Below, piece by piece: positions 18,782-28,402 of a stretch of 64,000 nucleotides of DNA. The notes under the pieces were generated by a model. The model saw nothing but the letters and a program-made list of their open reading frames with translations. It was not told the origin of the DNA and searched no databases. The translations under genes were made by a program, and so were the position numbers. Numbering within the stretch: position 1 is the stretch's first letter; each line of letters opens with the position of its first letter. The stretch comes from Alkalihalobacillus deserti (lineage in GTDB: Bacteria; Bacillota; Bacilli; Bacillales; Bacillaceae_D), in assembly GCF_020734105.1 (NCBI RefSeq), contig NZ_JAJAFR010000014.1, positions 1 to 64,000 on the forward strand, read 5' to 3'.

Positions 18782-19795
18782 ATGGTCGAAACAGAGCATA
18801 AAATTGAATTTAAATCAGCAGAAATAGCAAACTTATGGACCAGTTACATGAAAGAAACGATGTCAATATGTATAATCGAAAACTTTTTATCAAATGTTGA
18901 AGATCGTGAGATCCGTTCTGTCCTTGATTTCACCTTGCAGTTATCTAAAGTTCGTGTTCAAAAGTTAACGTCTTTTTTTAATGAAGAACAACTTCCTGTA
19001 CCTGACGGTTTTTCAATTGAGGCTGATGTGTATATAGAAGCCCCGCGATTGTTCACCGATGATTTTTATATCTTTACAATGCAAAATTTCGCAAAAATGA
19101 ATATGGAGAATTACTCATATGCTTTATCAACTTGTGCTCGATTCGATATATCCGAATACTTTACTGAATGTTTAAACGAATCATCCACACTATTCAACAA
19201 AGCCAGTAAAGTGATGCTGTCCAAAGGGATATTCATTAGAGCCCCTTACATTCCAGCACCTAAAAAGGTAGAATACGTCCAAAAGCAAAGTTACCTAACG
19301 GGTTGGTTTGGGACCCGTAGACCGCTAAACGTCATTGAAATGGCAGCGATTTATCATAATATGACCAGAAACCAAATGGGACGAACATTGTGCATGGGTT
19401 TCAGTCAGGTGGCAAAATCCAAAGAAGTACGCGATTATATGATTAGGGGAAGAGATATTGCAGATAAGCATACTGAGATCTTTGGTTCTATTCTAAGTGA
19501 TGATTTACTTCCTTCGGCAAGTGCTTGGGACGCTTTACCATCCGACTCAAATGTGCCTACCTTTTCCGATAAATTAATAATGTCCATTATAGAAGCATTA
19601 AACGGAATGGGAATCGGGCACTATGGGAAAGCTCTTGGTACAAGTACCAGGCGAGATTTAGGGGCACATTATACTAGGCTTATATCAGAAGTTGCTCTAT
19701 ATGCAGAAGATGGTGCCAATATTATGATTGAGAATGGATGGATGGAACAAATTCCCCAAGCACCTGACAGGGATCAATTAGCAAATAAAAGATAA
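18782..19795 (+). CDS. DUF3231 family protein (copy 2)
   Basis: 337 residues from the ATG at 18782, chosen over the upstream TTG because AAGGAAGG lies at the right distance before it. Same two-half architecture as the other copies: FKSAEIANLWTSYMKETM at the start, GIFIRAPYIPAPKKVEYV at the middle, FSDKLIMSIIEALNG and IMIENGWMEQIPQ at the end. Closer in feel to copy 3 (shared VAKSKEVR motif) than to copy 1. Function unknown. Transcribed away from the CBO0543-type gene and closed by a good terminator. Confidence 0.85.
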   Translation: MVETEHKIEFKSAEIANLWTSYMKETMSICIIENFLSNVEDREIRSVLDFTLQLSKVRVQKLTSFFNEEQLPVPDGFSIEADVYIEAPRLFTDDFYIFTMQNFAKMNMENYSYALSTCARFDISEYFTECLNESSTLFNKASKVMLSKGIFIRAPYIPAPKKVEYVQKQSYLTGWFGTRRPLNVIEMAAIYHNMTRNQMGRTLCMGFSQVAKSKEVRDYMIRGRDIADKHTEIFGSILSDDLLPSASAWDALPSDSNVPTFSDKLIMSIIEALNGMGIGHYGKALGTSTRRDLGAHYTRLISEVALYAEDGANIMIENGWMEQIPQAPDRDQLANKR

Positions 19796-19801
19796 TGAAA
19801 T

Positions 19802-19838
19802 AAACAGACTAAACATTTGTGAATGTTGGTCTGTTTTA
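19802..19838 (+). terminator. Rho-independent terminator of DUF3231 copy 2
   Basis: AAACAGAC/GTCTGTTT arms extended by inner pairing (AACATT/AATGTT), then TTTT, immediately after the stop codon. Confidence 0.85.
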
Positions 19839-20833
19839 TTGTGCTATCCTACTCCGTTAGCTTAAGTAAATTCTTTCACAAAGTCACCTAAAAATGAAGA
19901 TATTTATTGCGCAGTATTTAGTCTACTACGTAATATAATAGTTACTCCACAATCTGGCACTTATCTACAGTACCAGCTCAAAAAAGGTGAAAGAATGCAC
20001 CCTTTTTCGTTGATTACATGTAGTCATAGATAAACGTTTTAAAGGCATACCACAAGCCCCCTGTGGATGGAATTGATACTGAAGCTTGTGCAATTTTTTC
20101 GTTAGGCAACAAGCCTATCTATCACACCTACCGCGCTTACGCTTACTGTCCTTGAAGTTTAATCTGGAAGAAGTACACTTCCACACTAAACTTCAAGGTT
20201 GTTTCTTTCTCCAGTTCGCCAAGTCCATTTCCCCTTACCTTTGAATACGTTGAATACTATAAAAAATAACTGTATATAATGTTTCCACAAAGATAGAAAT
20301 CTGGTTGTTTTTGTATCATTACATTCGTTAAATACGGTAGAAAAACATACTGTAGATAATGGCCCGTTTGCAGAAGAATGGTCTTATTGAAAGTCAATCA
20401 GTTTTTAACATTTTTGATTCTCAAAACTATGGTTATATCTTTTATCACTAGAAGGGTTGCAGTGGTAAACGGTCTGTCATTCTTTGGTACACTTTTTGTC
20501 ATTTGGTAGTAAATACTATGTCAGAGGTGGTACATTTCAATGGCTGTAATCAAATATAAGTCTGCCTTTAAATGTATCGACGTCCTCCAAACCATTCAGC
20601 ACTATATAATTAGCATAGAAAAAAGAGGAAACCTTTCTGATAAATTCTATTAATTAAATCTAATGTATTAGTTCCCACAGGAGCATTAGGCATCCCATCT
20701 TTCCCTTGTTCAACCTATTGTGCTAACAACCTCATCGAAAAAAAAATTTAATAAATTATTCGCCACCAATATGCCCCCAACTGGGGTGTTCACACCAAAA
20801 TAGTTCAATCTGTTATACTCTGTTATACAAAAA
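19839..20833. other. Gene-free stretch of about 1 kb
   Basis: No frame here can be supported. It holds a terminator-like hairpin at 19981-20008 (AAAAAAGGTG ... CACCCTTTTT) and the long palindrome at 20150-20198. Short frames are broken by stops; probably decayed DNA. Confidence 0.4.
20150..20198. repeat. 49-bp nested palindrome
   Basis: Outer arms CCTTGAAGTTTA / TAAACTTCAAGG (12 bp) and inner arms TGGAAG / CTTCCA (6 bp) share one symmetry centre with 3-base unpaired steps and a 7-base loop. No gene ends at it and no T-run is adequate for a classical terminator of a known gene. Confidence 0.7.
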
Positions 20834-20856
20834 AACCCCTTGTATACCAAGGGGTT
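20834..20856 (-). terminator. Former terminator of tRNA-Val on the left island flank
   Basis: AACCCCTTG/CAAGGGGTT hairpin with T-run on the minus strand, 13 bases past the duplicated tRNA 3' end; corresponds in position to the hairpin at 31946-31970 on the other side. Confidence 0.65.
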
Positions 20857-20869
20857 CAGCTTTTTCTTA

Positions 20870-20920
20870 TGAATGACCCGTACTGGGTTCGAACCAGTGA
20901 CCTCCATCCTGTCATGGTGG
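20870..20920 (-). repeat. attL: duplicated 3' half of tRNA-Val(GAC)
   Basis: 51 bases matching 31984-32034 with 49 identities (differences at 20906 and 20914). It includes the T-arm (GGTTCGAACCC), the 3' acceptor strand and the anticodon stem-loop, then diverges, so it is a partial tRNA created by site-specific integration rather than a functional gene. Confidence 0.85.
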
Positions 20921-21136
20921 CTCGTTAACCTCCTATAATACTTACTATTGTCCGAAAGCCTTTTGTATTAGGGCTTTCGGATATTTTATTTATCTGCTTT
21001 TATTTGATAATTTCATCTAATAATTTCTTTTCCGTGACCACTGTGTGACCAGAATGGTATTAGTTACTTTTGACAGTTAAAAGCATATTTTGTTAAGAAG
21101 TGGTTAAACCACCTTTGAGCTTTGCTTTTCTAATTT

Positions 21137-21613
21137 TTAATTTCCTTTGATAGAAAAACCTCCAAGAGTTTCTCCATCTCCAAATTCCATTTTTGGAAAT
21201 CCAGCTGTTATGTACTGTTCTATATCATCGGAATAAATTTTATAAACTACAACATTCATAGTACCGCTAACCCCTTCCATCTTAAGGCCATTTTCGCTAA
21301 CGATTTTTGATACCTCTCCCATTGACATTCCCGCTTCCAGTTCCTCATATACTTTCTCAATAACAGTAACGTTTTTTAATTCCCGATTTTCTTGTTCTAA
21401 ATACTCAATTCTCTCCTCTAACTGTACAATTTGTTCTTCTAATTCCGCAATAATTTGATGAGGATTCTCTCTTAATCCTCTATCTTCATTCATTACAGTC
21501 ATTCCTTGTTTCTCTAAGGTCTCCTTTTGTACTCCCCCACTTTGGGGATTTGTACAACCTATACATAAAATAACTAGCAGAAATGAACTCATTACTAAAA
21601 GATTCTTCTTCAA
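21137..21613 (-). CDS. Putative lipoprotein with coiled coil
   Basis: 158 residues. Signal peptide with lipobox LCIGC (Cys about residue 20). Residues 50-85 are a strong coiled coil (IIAELEEQIVQLEERIEYLE). The C-terminal 70 residues (EELEAGMSMGEVSKIVSENG onward) resemble the SmpA/BLIP-like fold in pattern. Expected on the outer face of the membrane. Function unknown; single gene inside the island. Confidence 0.65.
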   Translation of the reverse strand: MKKNLLVMSSFLLVILCIGCTNPQSGGVQKETLEKQGMTVMNEDRGLRENPHQIIAELEEQIVQLEERIEYLEQENRELKNVTVIEKVYEELEAGMSMGEVSKIVSENGLKMEGVSGTMNVVVYKIYSDDIEQYITAGFPKMEFGDGETLGGFSIKGN

Positions 21614-21805
21614 AATACCCCCACCTTTTTCTGATTTTCTTTCCAGAATCGTTTTGTTTAAAGTGTTTGTATTATGAAATGAGAGATACTATCTAGATAA
21701 TGGAATTTATAATAAACGTATATTTCTTTTGACCGTTCACACCAATTGACCTTACATGTCAAACAAACTAAAATTTATCAAAGAGAGAGAGAGGTGTTAG
21801 TATTA

Positions 21806-22533
21806 ATGCCAAATTTTGTATACGGTACAACAACCATAGATTATGAACTTGAATACAGCTCTGATAAACAAGACGTATCTATTGCAATCGAATGGCTAAA
21901 CGGCGTTAAGGTGACAGTACCAGATCACATAGACGAGCATCAATTGCAAGTAATCCTACATAAAAAAGCTCCTTGGATTTTAAATAAATGGAATGCTATT
22001 AATGAGTAGTCGAAAAACCTACTCCAAAAGAATTTGTTAGCGGTGAGAAATTTGCTTATTTAGGAAGGAACTATCGGTTGAAAGTGCAAAATTCAGAGGA
22101 TATAAAGAACGTTCGTCTTACCTTTAATAGAGGTCGATTTATAAGTGAGATACCTTTTCATTTCTCCGAAAAAGAAAAAAATGAAGAGCTTTCTCTTGCT
22201 TTTAAAAGGTGGTACTACGAAAACGGTGAAAAAAAACTGAACGACAGGCTATCCATTTACACACCAAAGATGAACGTTGTCCCTTCGAAAGTAAAATTAA
22301 AAGATCAGAAAATGCGTTGGGGTACGTGTACACCAGATGGTTCAATCTATTTAAACTGGCGAATTATAATGTCGCCTATACCTATTGTTGATTATTTGCT
22401 TGTGCATGAGTTAGCTCACCTTAGATACCCTGACCATTCTAAAAATTATTGGAAGTTTGTACAATCAATTATTCCTAACTATGAGCAACGGAAAGAGTGG
22501 CTCAGAATCAATGGACCACTGTTATCATTATAA
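21806..22533 (+). pseudogene. YgjP-like (DUF45) metal-dependent hydrolase, frameshifted
   Basis: Start ATG at 21806 after a purine-rich ribosome site. The first frame reads to WNAINE and stops at 22007-22009; the second frame resumes VVEKPTPKEFVSGEKFAYLG and continues through MRWGTCTPDGSIYLNWR to the zinc motif VHELAHL (about residue 205) and HSKNYWKF near the C-terminus. One added base at 22005-22007 would restore a protein of about 242 residues typical of the YgjP family. These proteins are often found beside restriction or mobile loci. As written it is broken. Confidence 0.85.
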
Positions 22534-22715
22534 ATAATGAGTTAATAGTGTTAAGAAAATTTCAAATGCGTTTAATTTTAATGCTGCCCTTATTCAAAAA
22601 AGCCCCCCGTTACTTTACTTCACAAACAACCTCCTTAAGGTGTACTATAAGTAAGCATTCTCTTTTTTATTTACTCCAATACTAAAATTTTCTAGTGTTG
22701 ATTCCTCGAAAGCAG

Positions 22716-23024
22716 TCACGAATTGAAATATTTTTTAATTAGCTTTGACCAAAATGTTTCTCGTTTTTTGATGATCTCAATAATTTGCGGTGAATGACTA
22801 AACCGCGTGTATTCAATCATTTCTAGTTGTCGAGGATGATTCACTGGCGGTAATCGTTTATATAAAATCTCCATTTCACCTTCGTATTCTTTGAAGCCTG
22901 TCACAATGTATTCGATTCCGTTATAATATTGATCCATGCGAAATGTTCCAGTTTGATCGATATACCCTAATACCTTTATTTGATCACCTATTTCTGCATA
23001 ACCGTTTTTTACTTTGCATTGCAT
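22716..23024 (-). CDS. Hypothetical protein
   Basis: 102 residues from the ATG at 23024, preceded by GAGG; a longer frame to 23081 has no good ribosome site. The N-terminal half is beta-rich (YAEIGDQIKVLGYIDQTG, YIVTGFKEYEGEMEILY), the C-terminal half helical and basic. Not recognised. Alone between the YgjP pseudogene and a secreted protein gene. Confidence 0.5.
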   Translation of the reverse strand: MQCKVKNGYAEIGDQIKVLGYIDQTGTFRMDQYYNGIEYIVTGFKEYEGEMEILYKRLPPVNHPRQLEMIEYTRFSHSPQIIEIIKKRETFWSKLIKKYFNS

Positions 23025-23459
23025 TATGAGAACCTCATCTTTTAGATAGTTTTGACAAAAACGTTTTTTACTCAATTTCATTGTGTATACTTCGGGGCTT
23101 CATTAAACTTGTTCATTTGACACTTAACATAACCCATTCCATGTAGGACTAGTTTAAATTCACTTGTTTTTTGTAAGATATTTGATTAAGGAAATCTAAA
23201 TAAAGTGTATCTGCTTTTAAAATTCGCCTCTATCAACTAACTCAAATGCTAAAGATATTTGTTCTTTTATACTGATCATTTACTACCCTTTCTAGCACAC
23301 ATTTCACCAGAAAAAACACATATTCTTCTTTCACTAGCCTTTATAGAGTCATAATTGAAGTAACCTGCCACGTTTGAGGAACAAAGGCAAGCTATGCCTT
23401 GTTAAAGCATCGCACTCGTTAGTGTAAGTACAATCATTCACAATCTTTGCTACTTAAAT

Positions 23460-23491
23460 AAAAACTCCCATCTTTTTTGAAGGGAGTTTTC
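23460..23491 (-). terminator. Terminator of the secreted protein gene
   Basis: AAAACTCCC/GGGAGTTTT hairpin with T-runs on both sides, 110 bases past the stop of the gene at 23604. Confidence 0.7.
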
Positions 23492-23603
23492 GTCTAATTA
23501 TCTAAGGTTGGTTAGAATTATTCGTCTTTTTGCAAGTTTTGTTTTTGCTGCACTTCTTCAAAAAAATCCAAAGCTCTCTATCAGCAACAGGCGCTTAAAT
23601 AAC

Positions 23604-24062
23604 CTATCTTCCAATAGTTACAATCATATCAGCATACTTAGTGATGCCTCCATCAGTGTGGATGTTCTGGTGCTCTACATCAATAATACGAAGATCATGA
23701 GCTAGAGCTTCATTAATGGAAGTTTGATAATACTGCACAATAACCCAGTTAGAATACTGTACAGGTACAGATAATGTATTAAGACCAACAATAGAAGCGT
23801 GACTATCAAAGCCAATCTTTCCATCTAAATAGCTCTTAACATCTGCAAAGATTGGAGATAGCATATCAATCTCAACAGGAGCAGGTAGAGTCTCTACTGG
23901 AGCAACCTCAGCAGGAAGCGTAACAACAGGCGCTTCATAATGAGGATTTTTAGGATTATTCCATCCATTTTTATTACCATTGTTACCTTCCTTAGCAAAA
24001 GCTTGAGTACCTGAAGCTAAAAGAACTACTATTGTTAAACTTGACACCAATTTTTTAATCAT
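23604..24062 (-). CDS. Small secreted protein of unknown function
   Basis: 152 residues. A clear signal peptide (KKLVSSLTIVVLLASGTQAFA, cleavage after AFA), then an Asn/Gly/Pro-rich linker (NNGNKNGWNNPKNPHYEAP), a Val/Glu/Pro stretch with repeated VETLP-like units, and a folded C-terminal domain (SPIFADVKSYLDGKIGFDSH onward). AGGAGAG precedes the ATG. Not recognised. Confidence 0.6.
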   Translation of the reverse strand: MIKKLVSSLTIVVLLASGTQAFAKEGNNGNKNGWNNPKNPHYEAPVVTLPAEVAPVETLPAPVEIDMLSPIFADVKSYLDGKIGFDSHASIVGLNTLSVPVQYSNWVIVQYYQTSINEALAHDLRIIDVEHQNIHTDGGITKYADMIVTIGR

Positions 24063-24634
24063 CTATTCAACACTCTCCTAAGTTGTTTTTTGTTTTGTAT
24101 CAACTTTGTAACATCAACAAGGACTATTCTCATCAAACTTTGAAAGTACCAGTCTAATTCCATATAGCTTTAATTCCGTTATATATGAATCATCATCACA
24201 GGGTTCATTTTCTTTTTGTAATAGCATTGGTTCAAAAAACACTTTTACCACCACAATTATACATACAATTCCCTATGGATTCATTGGTGACTAATTGTCA
24301 TTTATGGAATCTTTGACTATGACGCATTTGTTTAGAAATAAAAATAGAACAGCCACTATGATTGCATTGACATTAAGTGGTTTAGTCCGCTAATTAGATT
24401 GTTATTTTCTATGTTTCTCCACAAAAACGAAACTACTTATATAATTATGTGAGGGCTTTTTATTGGCTATTTAACGTTTGGATTAAACTGAGGAAAGATT
24501 CCGTCTGGATTACCTTGCTATACACAACATGTAATCGTTAGTGAAAAAGCTTTTGGTTTCTCATCTGGAACTCGATGTTTTTTGTATTTGCCTATGGTTG
24601 CTTATACATTCGCTTATTACCTTTTAATTAGAAT
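24063..24634. other. Decayed stretch without a supportable gene
   Basis: About 570 bases. One minus-strand frame at about 24475-24600 reads KYKKHRVPDEKPKAFSLTI, then QGNPDGIFPQF after an in-frame stop, and could be a remnant, but I do not recognise it. Confidence 0.35.
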
Positions 24635-24826
24635 GAAAGCAAATCTGGTAAAACGGAAGCAGCTTTTTTGCCAATCATTTCATGCATAGAAGAAAACGCA
24701 GAAGAGCAGTTAAAAGTGTTATATATTTCTCTGTTAAAAGCGTTGATTAATAACCAATTTGTGCGGATTGAAAAACTGTGTGAGAATAGCGGTATTCCCA
24801 TACATAAGTGGCACTTGTTTCAATAA
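24635..24826 (+). pseudogene. Inverted fragment of a BrxHI/Lhr-like DEAD/DEAH helicase
   Basis: 64 codons: SGKTEAAFLPIIS is the Walker A (motif I) region of large Lhr-like helicases, followed by LKVLYISLLKALINNQFVRI (motif Ia; normally ISPLKALINDQ) and GIPIHKWH, where the family continues KWHGD. It breaks off in LFQ and a stop. No start codon. It belongs N-terminally to the next fragment but lies on the opposite strand. Confidence 0.75.
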
Positions 24827-24926
24827 TGACTGGAATTGTTTTATTTTGAACGGGAGTAAGTTTATCCCAGTTCATATCCGAAATTTTCTTTTGCATTGTT
24901 TTCGAGAGTAATTGAAATGAAGTCAT
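24827..24926 (-). pseudogene. N-terminal fragment of the same BrxHI/Lhr-like helicase
   Basis: Starts MTSFQLLSKTMQKKISDM and runs to WDKLTPVQNKTIPVII, the Q-motif region that precedes motif I in Lhr-like helicases. After about 33 residues it runs into the antisense of the neighbouring fragment. It begins nine bases after the BrxD-like remnant stops, the usual tight brxD-brxHI order. Confidence 0.75.
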
Positions 24927-24934
24927 AACATTAA

Positions 24935-25330
24935 CTACCCTTCCGTTCGAGAAAAACGAGAGTTGATATTCGGTTCTGGTACTTTTTCTTCATTATTTAG
25001 CTTACCAAATAGTTTGGCACGCTCGTAATTTGGATTTTGCTGAAGAATATTTAATGCACCAATAAAATTACGGATAACTTCACCAACTGTTAAATTCTCC
25101 TCTGCACCAGGCCTAGCATATTCTTCTTGAATAAAACTCATGATTTCATCATCATTGACCGAACTTTCATAACCGTAATGAACAGCATGGATATCCCTTA
25201 TTTTCTGTAACAAAACAAACGTTTCATCGCGTTTTAAAGGGGTTAAAGTGATAACAGGTTGTGATAAATACGAAATTCAGTTGTTTCAAAACGATTGGAT
25301 TGTAGGAATTTGAATGCACCGTTCAAATAT
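24935..25330 (-). pseudogene. C-terminal remnant of a BrxD-like (DUF2791) ATP-binding protein
   Basis: The open part from 25213 reads KIRDIHAVHYGYESSVNDDE, EEYARPGAEENLTVGEVIR and ALNILQQNPN, blocks I associate with the C-terminus of BREX-system ATP-binding (BrxD/DUF2791) proteins. Upstream, the frame continues QPVITLTPLKRDETFVLLQ (25213-25272) and, after a further one-base shift, FLQSNRFETTEFRIY. The N-terminal ATPase domain is absent. Adjacent helicase pieces support the identification. Confidence 0.65.
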
Positions 25331-25517
25331 AAAAGACTTTTTTCAATCGGTTAACAGCATTCATTTTCTAATAAACTTCATAAGAAAAACACCTGCAAAT
25401 AAACAGGTGCTGGTCACATTCATTTAATGGAAACCTTGTGTTAAAGGCATTGAGGGCTTAAATTCCGGTCACACTATTGGTCACAATGACGTTAGAATTC
25501 CGATAATCATCCTTCTC

Positions 25518-26070
25518 CTACCTTCCAATCCTCTTCAACACCTCATCCAAAGGCTCCGGCTTCAAAAACTCAACCGGAGAAACCCCTTCTCAAACGTAAA
25601 TGCATCCCCTTCAATCACAATCACATATTTTCCATTCACCTTAGCAATATGCAGTGATTCACCGAAATCAGACAACATCGCCTTCACATCAAACGCTGGG
25701 GCTTCTGGCGGAGGAGAAGATAAGCGTTTATTCCAGGAATGCACTCTAAAAGCGCTTCTCTCATTTTTAGCCACTCGCCTAATCTCTTTGAAGATTGTAG
25801 CATAAGCTTGTCCACAAAACGATCCGTTAATTCTTCTTCTGTATTTGAAGCATGTGCGTTCTCAAGCTCAGTATTTCTAAAACAGAAAGCCGTTATTACG
25901 TTCGCCTCTTTCCTTAACGTAGGTGGTTCAGTTACATTCTCAGCTCCAAACATGCACCCCATTTTTAATACCCACATAACTTCTTTTTCAATGAACTCTT
26001 CTGAATTTCTATACATTACCTCTTTTAATAAATTCTCTACATCGCTTAGGTCCTTAATCATTTTTGTCAA
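25518..26070 (-). pseudogene. Unrecognised gene broken by two frameshifts
   Basis: Three consecutive frame segments: 26070 down to about 25735 (DVENLLKEVMYRNSEEFIEK ... LLECIPGIN), about 25735 to 25590 (KRLSSPPPEAPAFDVKAMLS ... VIVIEGDAFTFE), and to the stop at 25518 (EGVSPVEFLKPEPLDEVLKR). Each junction is repaired by one added base, giving about 184 residues: a helical N-terminal part and a short beta-containing C-terminal domain. Function not recognised. Divergent from the XRE gene. Confidence 0.6.
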
Positions 26071-26205
26071 TTCCTCTCATGTTGTAATATTCTAATTGGT
26101 TTTTCCATCTTTGCAATTACTAACCTCTCTCACAAATAAATTGCAGCATGAATATGCTACATAGTTAACCTATTAAAATTTACAATATTTTTTGAGGTGA
26201 CAATA

Positions 26206-26673
26206 ATGAATGGTGCTATTTTCGGTTTGTACATAAAAAAACTAAGAAATGAAAAGAACATTTCTTCAAGAGATTTATCGTCTGATGTAGGAAAAGCTAT
26301 TACATATGTTTCGCAGCTAGAGCGAGGTCTGATCAAGAAGCCTGACTTTAACACTTCCTATCATTTATTGTTGAAATTAGGCGTTGATAAGATTGAAATT
26401 AAAAAACAGCTTGAGGAATATGGAATCTTATCGGAAGAGAGAGAACGGGAAAAAATGAAAGAATACACACAACAAATAACAATTGAAGATGTGACCTCTA
26501 TCAGGTCTGACGATGACGCTCTTTCTTCTACCGTACCGTTTACGAAAGAGCAGCTAAAGAAGGAGAATGACCGTATTCATGCCTGTATAAACAATGTCAT
26601 CACAAAAGACTTGAATAAAGCTGCAAAATTATTAAGGAAAATTAATCGGTTGATTAACGAGCGAATAGATTGA
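26206..26673 (+). CDS. XRE-type helix-turn-helix regulator
   Basis: 155 residues from the ATG at 26206 (GAGGTG before it; an in-frame start nine bases earlier is less likely). Residues 1-60 are the HTH: FGLYIKKLRNEKNISSRDLS, then YVSQLERGLIKKPD. The C-terminal part is acidic then helical. The first 60 residues closely resemble those of the regulator at 30144. It precedes DUF3231 copy 3 by 63 bases in the same direction and may regulate it. Confidence 0.8.
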   Translation: MNGAIFGLYIKKLRNEKNISSRDLSSDVGKAITYVSQLERGLIKKPDFNTSYHLLLKLGVDKIEIKKQLEEYGILSEEREREKMKEYTQQITIEDVTSIRSDDDALSSTVPFTKEQLKKENDRIHACINNVITKDLNKAAKLLRKINRLINERID

Positions 26674-26736
26674 TCTGTATAAATTCTTAAAAACAGCAAA
26701 TTATAACAGTAATTATGTTATTAGGAGAGAGAGTGA

Positions 26737-27744
26737 ATGAAAGAAAAACATCAAACCAGATTAACATCTTCAGAAATTGCCGCACTTTGGAGTAGTTTTC
26801 AAAACAATAGCATGTCAGTCTGTGTTTTTAAATATTTTATAGAACATGTTGAGGATGAAGAAATCAAATCAGTTATAAAATACGCACTACATATCTCAGA
26901 AGAAAGTCTTAGCCTATCAGAAAAAATTCTTAAAGATGACAACCAGCCTATTCCTATTGGTTTTAAAGATGAGGATGTCAATCCCAATGCCCCACGTCTT
27001 TACTCAGATACATATTATTTATACTATATTAAGAATATGGCAAAGGTAGGAATGTCCGTTTACGGTGTGGCTCTTGCAACTTCAGCAAAACCAAGTGTCC
27101 GTAATCTTTTAAGTAAAGCTATACAATCATCAACAAATTTGTACAACAAAACAAGTGATGTTTTATTATCTAAAGGATTATTTGTCAGACCACCTTATGT
27201 TTCAACCACTAATGAAATTGATTTTATTGAACAAAAAAGTTATAAAGGTGGTCTATTAAATATAAACCGTAGACCAGTTAATGTTATTGAAATTACTCAT
27301 GTTTATGCCAATATTGAAACCAATTTAGTCGGACAAGTATTATTAACTGGACTTACACAAGTTGCAAAGTCTAAAGAAGTGCGTAAATATTGCAATAAAG
27401 GAAAAGATATAGCTACCAAACATGTTAAACTTTTTTCCACTATTTTAACGGACGATGACGTTCCTGTACCAATGCCATCAGACCTTAATGTATTTAACTC
27501 CACGATAGCACCATTTTCGGATAAACTAGTCATGTTCCAGACAGCCCTATTGATACAATCAAGTACCTCAAACTACGCAACAGCGGCTGCAGCTAGTTTG
27601 AGAACGGATATAGTCACAACGTATGTTCGTTTGACAACAGAAGTCACTGGCTTCGCTAATGATGGTGTAAACATTATGATTGATAATAGCTGGTTAGAAG
27701 AACCACCTCAAGTAATAAATAAAAAAAATTTTTCTAATCAATAA
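26737..27744 (+). CDS. DUF3231 family protein (copy 3)
   Basis: 335 residues with the same two-half structure as copies 1 and 2: LTSSEIAALWSSFQNNSMSV, GLFVRPPYVSTTNEIDFIEQ in the middle, APFSDKLVMFQTALL and IMIDNSWLEEPPQ at the end. AGGAGAGAG precedes the ATG. Intact although many island neighbours are broken, so it may still be selected. Function unknown. Confidence 0.85.
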   Translation: MKEKHQTRLTSSEIAALWSSFQNNSMSVCVFKYFIEHVEDEEIKSVIKYALHISEESLSLSEKILKDDNQPIPIGFKDEDVNPNAPRLYSDTYYLYYIKNMAKVGMSVYGVALATSAKPSVRNLLSKAIQSSTNLYNKTSDVLLSKGLFVRPPYVSTTNEIDFIEQKSYKGGLLNINRRPVNVIEITHVYANIETNLVGQVLLTGLTQVAKSKEVRKYCNKGKDIATKHVKLFSTILTDDDVPVPMPSDLNVFNSTIAPFSDKLVMFQTALLIQSSTSNYATAAAASLRTDIVTTYVRLTTEVTGFANDGVNIMIDNSWLEEPPQVINKKNFSNQ

Positions 27745-27758
27745 CGTGTATAAATCAG

Positions 27759-28223
27759 ATGGAAAACAAAATTGAAAAATTGTTATGGAGTATAGCACTA
27801 CCAGGGTTTGCACAATTTCTAAATGGGAAATTGATGAAAGGAATTGTCTTTATATCTCTAGAGCTGTTAATTAACGTACAAGCTAATTTAAATTTAATTA
27901 TTATTGAAAGTTTTCATGGCAATATGTTAAAGGCTATTGATTTAACTGATTACCAATGGTTAATGTTTTACCCATGTATCTATATGTTTGCTATATGGGA
28001 TGCCTATCGTGATGCAGGAGGAGGTAGGAACCCCTTCTCCTTTTTACCTTTTGTATTTGCAGCTTTTCTATCAACCATAGGCGTTATTTATTCTCCCACC
28101 TTGAAAATATTTGAATTCTTGTTGGGACCAATTTTTTCTCCTATAATCTTTCTCCTCATTGGTGTCATAATCGGCTGGATCATTAAATTATGCATACTTA
28201 GTATTTGCAAACTCAATCAGTAA
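27759..28223 (+). CDS. Conserved small membrane protein
   Basis: 154 residues with four or five hydrophobic segments (LLWSIALPGFAQFLNGKLMK, IVFISLELLINVQ, WLMFYPCIYMFAIWDAYRDA, PFVFAAFLSTIGVIY, IIFLLIGVIIGWIIKLCIL). The start LPGFAQFLNGKL-KGI recalls Bacillus proteins of the TM2-like/DUF5683-type group, but no function is known. It starts 14 bases after DUF3231 copy 3 and shares its terminator, so the two likely form one transcript. Confidence 0.65.
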   Translation: MENKIEKLLWSIALPGFAQFLNGKLMKGIVFISLELLINVQANLNLIIIESFHGNMLKAIDLTDYQWLMFYPCIYMFAIWDAYRDAGGGRNPFSFLPFVFAAFLSTIGVIYSPTLKIFEFLLGPIFSPIIFLLIGVIIGWIIKLCILSICKLNQ

Positions 28224-28247
28224 ATATAGATTGGGTTTGCTTTTTTT
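28207..28247 (+). terminator. Terminator of the DUF3231 copy 3 transcript
   Basis: GCAAACTCAATC / GATTGGGTTTGC hairpin followed by seven T, overlapping the end of the membrane-protein gene. Confidence 0.85.
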
Positions 28248-28402
28248 GATTGTTATTTTATTTCACCGATTTTTCAACTATTATGCTCGTTACTTTTAGT
28301 ACACGCTTTCACATTCTTCTATAGATGATATTATATTATTGATCTAATCCATTAATAACTTTCTAACAAAGATCATCTAAGCTTCATCTAAGGTGTATAT
28401 AT

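Noticed and set aside
20710-20907. 65-residue minus-strand frame
   Set aside because: It starts inside the partial tRNA copy and runs through the hairpin; an artefact of the attachment site.
24660-24760. Short plus-strand ATG frame in the helicase fragment
   Set aside because: Lysine/arginine-rich and short; the overlapping frame with the Walker A motif is the meaningful one.
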